Below are positions 58,733 to 64,000 of a DNA stretch of 64,000 nt, in pieces. Position numbers and translations under genes: made by a program. Source of the stretch: Brachionus manjavacas. Lineage: Eukaryota > Rotifera > Eurotatoria > Ploima > Brachionidae. The first letter of the stretch is position 1. Every line of letters begins with the position of its first letter. The notes beneath the pieces are model-generated. The model had not been told where the DNA came from. It ran no database searches and saw only the letters and a list, made by a program, of their open reading frames with translations. Location: NCBI GenBank assembly GCA_019054805.1, contig JAHQIY010000007.1, positions 1,555,501 through 1,619,500 on the forward strand, given 5' to 3'.

Positions 58733-61700
58733 ATGACGACGACCACAATCGTTCACCAAAAACAGGAAAATAACTCCTTCGGAAGACCAAGGATGATGGA
58801 AAATCGAGCCTTTGACTATATTTACGACAAAAACTACCTTCTCTCAAATCAAATTGATCATCAGTTTCAAGCAATTAAGGCAAAAAGTGGAAATTCAAAT
58901 ATAGTAAATAATATATCTTTTTTCCTATAGAAAATATTATAATTTATTAATTGTCTAGCATCTTCGTCCAAATTATAGAACCATGTTTAGCGAATTACAA
59001 CATCATCCTCGTTTCACATTGCAATTGAAAAATAATTTGGTTTTACCGAATCATGTCAACCAAGATTGGCCTGGAAAACAAAATTACACAAGGGAAAAAT
59101 TAATTCTCCAAAAATTGTAAGTGTCAAGAAAAACTAGTTAAAATTTATCTAAAGATAGGGTTAAAGTATTACGTCTCTATACTAGTGAACCAGACTATTC
59201 TATAAAAACTATCCAAAGTTGCTTTAGATTTTGAGATCGATTTTGATTTTAACAATTATTCTGGTATTTTTTTCATTCAGTTTAATTGAAAGGATTTTTT
59301 TGTATTAACTGATATAGCAAATCATTTAAAGTCTTTTAGTTTATTTACTTTTTTTCTTAATTACGGTTGTTGTTTTTAGTATTATTAATATTAATTTAAA
59401 TTCAAGTATCGAATTAAAAATTAAATAATTAATGAGAATAAATTGAGAAAAACAAAAATTAAAAAAAAAAATATTTTCGTTATCATTTACCAATTTGAGC
59501 ATTTTGATGTTCTCAAAAAAAATATTTGCCCAGATAATTTTTTTAAAGGAGATCTATTCTTGAAAGTGAAGAAATAGTTGCCGAGCAAGTTCATGGGTTT
59601 TTGATACCAGAAGCTCAAAAAGAAGTTTTTCAAGGTGATTTTTATAACCCGTTCTTGTAGCTAAAAGAAAGAAAGCATTTTCAAATGATACAAAATTGAA
59701 ATCAGAATTTTTTCTTTAATTTCTCTTAAACAATTAATTTTCGTTCAAATTTTCTTATATTGTTTCCTATATCATTTCAAAATCTACCACAGGTAATTTG
59801 ATTTCAGTTTTCTGTAAGAACTTACCCAAATGAAAAAAGTATTAGGAAGACTTCTGCAATACATCTAAGTCAAAGTATTTATAGAAGTTATCTTGACATT
59901 AAAAATTTTACTTTGACATTAATTAATCCCTGGTAATGGCTTAAGGAATTTTTCGTATTCAAAAATGAATTGATCATCTTCTTAAGAAATTTTTATTATA
60001 CAGTGGTGATTTGATAACAGTAAAAAAAATCCGTTTTAAATTTTCGATTTTTCGAAAAAAAAAAAGACATCTTTTCAAAAATTTTGAATTTTACCAAATT
60101 TAACCAAAATTATCTCAAAACCCTAAAAATTTACGCAATTTTTCGTAAAAAACCTCTTTCTCCATTTTCGGATTTTATGTTAATTTACGTAAAATGTGGC
60201 AAAATTTTGTTAATTAACGATATTTTACGTAATTTTTCGTAAATTACTGTTATCAAATCACCACTTTATATCTTACTTATTTTTTGCTTAAAAAAAAAAT
60301 CGTTTCTTTATTTTAAATTATAAATGTTTTTTGAATTAAAGAATGACCGGAGATCATAGTATAAATATACCAAATGTAATATACGAACATTATGATGTAG
60401 ATGGTAAAGACCGATTTAAGTTTTCTAAAAAACCAATAATTCCATTTATAAATGCCATACCGCCTTATGTTGTTCTAGACACTTATCGTAGCCAAGATTT
60501 AGAACAACAACGCCTAAATGACTCAAATCGACCACAGACCAGTTTTGCGAAAACAATAGGTACTCAAACTGATTATCGTGACGGTGAAGCTCAAACCGAT
60601 CCCTATACCCCCGAGTACGTGGTTAAACCTGGTGAACAGCCAGAGTTGTTAACTTTGATCACATTGGCAAATGGCCGGGGCCTTCCTGTAGGTCTGGCTG
60701 AAGTTGAAATGATCGAGAGAGCTCGAGCTAAGCGAGCTTGGGAAGCTACTTTGCCACCTATCAATGATCCATCCCAATGGGAAAAAAGATTAAAAATGAT
60801 GACTGATATGGAACGTAAAGAATGGTTGTTCCGAGAAAAAGAAATCGAAGAGTAAATTCTTAATATTTTTTTATGATTATTTATTATAAGAAATCATTAA
60901 GAATTCAGAATATGAGAATGGATTTGTTAAAAAAAATGCTCAAAGATCGTGAAGAAAATCAAGCTGGCATTTTGGCTAAAAAACTGGATAAACTATGGGT
61001 TAAGAAACAAAAGGAAAAAGATGCAAAAATAAAAAAATTAAGAGCTGAAAATATTAAAAGTAATTAGTTGAAATTTTGTATTGTTTATTAAATAAACTTC
61101 TAAATGGTAAGATATTCGAAAATTGATCAAAAAAAGGGAAAATCCCCAAGGAGAATTAAGAAAAAGAAATATAATTGAAGATTATACAAATTTTGATAGT
61201 GAAACCTACGCACCCTTGACTCGTGTAGGCAATTTTCCAGACAAAAATGCTGATAGTTATTTGGTAAAAAACAGATATCTGGACACATATCAAGGTTAGT
61301 CGGATTTTGTTGAAAAATTATTTTAAAAAAATTTAAAAATTTTGTTAAGGACTTTTGGAATTGGAAGCTTCGTTACCTCCATATGTTTTGAATTTAAAAA
61401 TCGATCCACCAAAACGCAATCAACATACTCAAGATGGTTACCTAAAGCGTAAATACAGAGAGGAAAAGCGTCTGGAAGACATACATTCTGTATCAAATTT
61501 AATTTAGTTTTAATTTTTAATAACTTAATGATTCAATAGAATTTATTGGCAATTAAAGAGCAGAAAAAAGTAGAAGACAAGCCATTAAGATTCTTGAAAT
61601 TGATTGAAAAGCCGGTTCCAAGACCGCCGACACCACGAATCGACATTCCTGATTCAGAAGAAGAGGAAAGAGAATTAGCCATTATTTACCTTCAAAAGAT

Positions 61701-62655
61701 AATTAGAGGAAAATCCATACAAAATATGGTAAATTGTTAGGATGCATTTTAAAAGTATATTAAACCAATTTTTTAAGATGTATGATGGAAAACAAGAAAA
61801 ATTGGTTTTGATAAAAGAAGTTGCTAGCACTCATGCCTTACAAACTGTTGACCAAGCGAATACCAAGCTTTATAAACAAAAAGTCTTGACCTTACAACGC
61901 CAGCGACATTTAACGAGTCAAGCCGATGATTTGAAAGACGAAGTTTTGCAAAGTCTAGAGGGTGAAACTGTTTGTGATATGCTGGACTTTTTGAGCAAAG
62001 AATTGATTCGTTTGCAAGAGGAAAGAAGAATTCATGCCTTTGCTATGCTAGCGGAGAGACAAAGGCGCATGAGAGAAGCGGAAGAAAGTGGATTAAGACA
62101 AGTCGAAGAGAGACGTAGAAAAGAAGATGACGAAATTTTTAAACAAGTGAATTTAAATTTTTTTAAGTCCATCTTGTGATTGTTTTTTTTTTAGATGCTA
62201 AAAACTCAGCAAGATTGCGTGGAGACATATCTCGAGGACTGTATTTTGGAAACTATAGATCAAGTTGCCGATGAAGAGGCTCGAAAAGAGATACAAGATA
62301 TGGCTACCAAAATTAATGATATTGCCTATGATGTTGAGCAAACGTAAATCTCGAAAACAAAAACAAACTTTAAGACACTTTTTTGAAAATTTTTTTAAAG
62401 GAGATCTATTCTTGAAAGTGAAGAAATAGTTGCCGAGCTAGTTCATGGGTTTTTGATACCAGAAGCTCAAAAAGAAGTTTTTCGTCAACAAGGTATATTC
62501 ATTTGAGTTAAAAAGAGATTTAAGTTTAAATTTTTTATTTCATTTTTTTAGTTAAATCAAAGCAAGAACCGTATCTTATGGCTGCACATAGAGAAATATA
62601 CTCTGAAACTAATAAAGTCTTGTCAAAAAATAATAATGAAACAACACAATATTAA
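58733..62655 (+). CDS. CFAP91: Cilia- and flagella-associated protein 91 (MAATS1)
   Basis: Axonemal protein; family members are components of the calmodulin- and spoke-associated complex at the radial-spoke base and are needed for ciliary beating. Eleven exons: 58733-58903, 58959-59116, 60342-60851, 60902-61059, 61112-61294, 61350-61489, 61540-61728, 61778-62146, 62195-62343, 62401-62492, 62552-62655, giving 740 aa (human about 767). Family landmarks: RAFDYIYD, NYRTMFSELQHHPRF, TIGTQTDYRDGEAQTDPY followed by EYVV, GRGLPVGLAEVEMIERARAK, the long charged coiled coil (AERQRRMREAEESG) and EEIVAELVHGFLIPEAQK. Introns are 48-59 bp except intron 2 (1225 bp), which holds a copy of exon 10 and an inverted-repeat element. 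The Met at 60343 is internal: it lacks the conserved N-terminus. Confidence 0.96.
59536..59635 (+). pseudogene. Duplicated copy of CFAP91 exon 10 inside intron 2
   Basis: Matches 62388-62494 with one substitution (GAGCAAGTT for GAGCTAGTT) and a 6-bp deletion before the donor. It includes the T-rich acceptor with AAAG and a following GT. It has the same entry phase as exon 2's exit, so it could be spliced in. Its exit phase is wrong for exon 3, and inclusion would create an immediate TGA. Confidence 0.9.
60001..60267. mobile_element. Short inverted-repeat element (Tc1/mariner-type MITE) in CFAP91 intron 2
   Basis: Left end AGTGGTGATTTGATAACAGT at 60002-60021 and its reverse complement at 60247-60266, 22-bp arms. 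Flanked by TA on both sides (59999-60000, 60268-60269). No coding capacity; the interior is rich in TTTACGTAA/TTTTCGTAA words. Confidence 0.85.
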
Positions 62656-62691
62656 AGGAAGCTTATTTTTTCAAATTTTTTTTTCTTTAAT

Positions 62692-62697
62692 AATAAA
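62692..62697 (+). terminator. Polyadenylation signal of CFAP91
   Basis: AATAAA 37 bp after the TAA stop, followed by T-rich sequence. Confidence 0.5.
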
Positions 62698-62850
62698 AAT
62701 TGACTTTTATTGAATTTTGTTTAAAAATAAAAAGCATTTTCAAAATTTCAGGAAAAAAATTTCCTCGTTTAATGAATAATGATTTATTGACAATGCAGTA
62801 AAAAGGAATTCATTTATTCTGTTAAACAATCAAAATATTTTATTTGTCTG

Positions 62851-63116
62851 CAGTGCCGGAAATTAACTTGTCACATCATATCATATGATATCATTTGATA
62901 TTAGATGATATGATCCGATATCAACTGATATCAGCTAATATAAGGAAAAAAGAATTATTTACAAATTTTTACAAATAGAAATTCAAATTTTAATTCACCT
63001 GATATTATCTGATATCAAATGATAATAGCTGATATCAGCTGATATGAGGAAAGTTTAAAAAAATGATATTAAATGAAATCAGATGATATGATGTGATAAG
63101 TTAATTTCCGGAACTG
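62851..63116. mobile_element. Inverted-repeat element rich in GATATC words
   Basis: The ends are inverted copies over about 50 bp: CAGTGCCGGAAATTAACTTG (62851-62870) against CAGTTCCGGAAATTAACTTA read from 63116 leftwards, continuing CACATCATATCAT on both sides. The interior carries about a dozen TGATATCA-like palindromes. Non-coding; size and structure fit a MITE. The superfamily is unclear because no clean target duplication is visible. Confidence 0.85.
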
Positions 63117-63971
63117 TATTATTGTTAGAAAAGTATCTATATATTTATTTGTTCATCTGTGCCGAGCTTTAGTTTCTTCAGGTTTAAAAAAAATGATTTA
63201 ATTAAAAATACAAATCAGTAAAAATTTTAAAAAAAATTCATGTATCCAACATGGCATTTTGACAATGGTTTCTTGATTGTTTACGACAACTATAAAAACT
63301 GAAAAGGCCTTAAATTTTTTTTGGACTATGGTATTCAGCCCGGATGTGTAAAGCTATCACCCTTCATCACCATTTGTCATTTTCCAAAAATTAGATTTTA
63401 GTTTTTCTTTATGCTGATAATCAAACAAAAGTTTTATGGTTAGTTTTAATATGTACTCTATTTTATTTTCAAAACCAGATCCTTTTATAAATATTTTTGT
63501 TAGACTCTTACCAATTTTTGACATTTTTATGTAATTTATCCACTAAAGCAAATAAACCAGACTTAAGCAAAAAAATATAAAAGAAAAAAAATAATATTTT
63601 AATAAATAAATTTTTAAAAGATATTATAAAATTACGTTTTAATTACTGTAAATTATGTGATTTAATTAAATTTTAAAAATCATGATCGATTTTTTTTTTA
63701 TATTTTCTTATTTTGATCATAAAATCTGATAATATAACTAGATAATAATTTTTCTATAATTTTAGTAAAATTTGAATTTGTGTGAGAATAAGAAAATTAA
63801 AAAATTAAAATCCTTTCTGTACTTTTTGTATATTTTTATTTTTTGCTTTAAAAACATGTCTTGATGACATGTCTTGTCATGAATTAAACCTAAGGCTTTC
63901 AGTGTTTGATGCGGATTTAAACGCGAGATTATGCTATTAGATAATGCGCTCAAAGTTAATAATATTATAGC
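63117..63971. other. AT-rich spacer
   Basis: No gene recognised. The last 100 bases are less A/T-rich, which may mark the approach to another gene. Confidence 0.4.
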
Positions 63972-64000
63972 ATGGGCGAGATGTACTCTGGTTCATGGTC
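63972..64000 (+). CDS. Possible 5' end of a gene cut by the window edge
   Basis: An ATG opens a frame MGEMYSGSW that runs off the window. Nine codons are too few to assign a product. The only support is the open frame and the local drop in A/T content. Confidence 0.15.

Noticed and set aside
60343..60345. ATG that could start a shorter CFAP91
   Set aside because: It lies one base inside an exon with a good acceptor, and the conserved N-terminal segments are encoded upstream at 58733-59116.
62851..63116. Regularly repeated GATATCA words as a possible CRISPR-like array
   Set aside because: Spacing is irregular, repeats are short palindromes between terminal inverted repeats, and the genome is clearly animal.
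63762..63953. 63-codon minus-strand frame near the right edge
   Set aside because: No recognisable domain, and the last third is AT-rich spacer; no splice partner could be found.

Overview
The window is eukaryotic nuclear DNA from a small-bodied animal. It is very A+T-rich (I judge about three quarters A+T by eye), has introns mostly of 48-60 bp, long AT-rich intergenic spacers and many decayed transposons. The gene set (Na+/K+-ATPase alpha, an SLC6 transporter, ERK MAP kinase, profilin, mitochondrial MMAA, and the ciliary protein CFAP91) fits a ciliated metazoan. A compact AT-rich invertebrate such as a monogonont rotifer would fit, but the sequence alone cannot decide.

Layout. 1-480 holds a decayed LINE end and 1755-1932 a SINE fragment. 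3594-4083 (minus) is profilin, three exons, 125 aa. 4084-10335 is AT-rich spacer. 10336-11847 (plus) is an ERK1/2-type MAP kinase, seven exons, 374 aa. 12452-13795 (plus) is a mitochondrial MMAA/MeaB-family GTPase, five exons, 370 aa. 19924-23307 (plus) is Na+/K+-ATPase alpha copy 1, six exons, 1024 aa. 23991-43330 is a transposon island with Tc1, two Ty3/gypsy remnants, two hAT remnants, at least five LINE pieces (one nested in another with a target-site duplication), a tRNA-derived SINE and short palindromic elements. 43393-46798 (minus) is Na+/K+-ATPase alpha copy 2, 1015 aa, facing copy 1. 50506-53646 (minus) is an SLC6 sodium-coupled transporter, eleven exons, 613 aa. 58733-62655 (plus) is CFAP91/MAATS1, eleven exons, 740 aa. 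A 266-bp inverted-repeat element follows at 62851-63116.

How the genes relate. They do not form a pathway. Two are copies of the Na+ pump that builds the gradient an SLC6 carrier would use. ERK is a signalling kinase, profilin handles actin, MMAA handles cobalamin-dependent mitochondrial metabolism and CFAP91 is axonemal. All exon models were built by hand. They use GT-AG junctions (one GC-AG), keep frame across every junction and give full-length family members.

Most notable: (i) the two ATPase copies are a mosaic of near-identical tracts, including one intron, and divergent tracts, which suggests gene conversion; (ii) CFAP91 intron 2 carries a near-identical copy of the gene's own exon 10 with splice sites, which would act as a stop-introducing exon if included; (iii) a LINE inserted in another LINE's reverse-transcriptase domain with a 9-bp duplication; (iv) a dense cluster of AACCGGTT-type motifs; (v) several probable non-autonomous elements with clear terminal inverted repeats.
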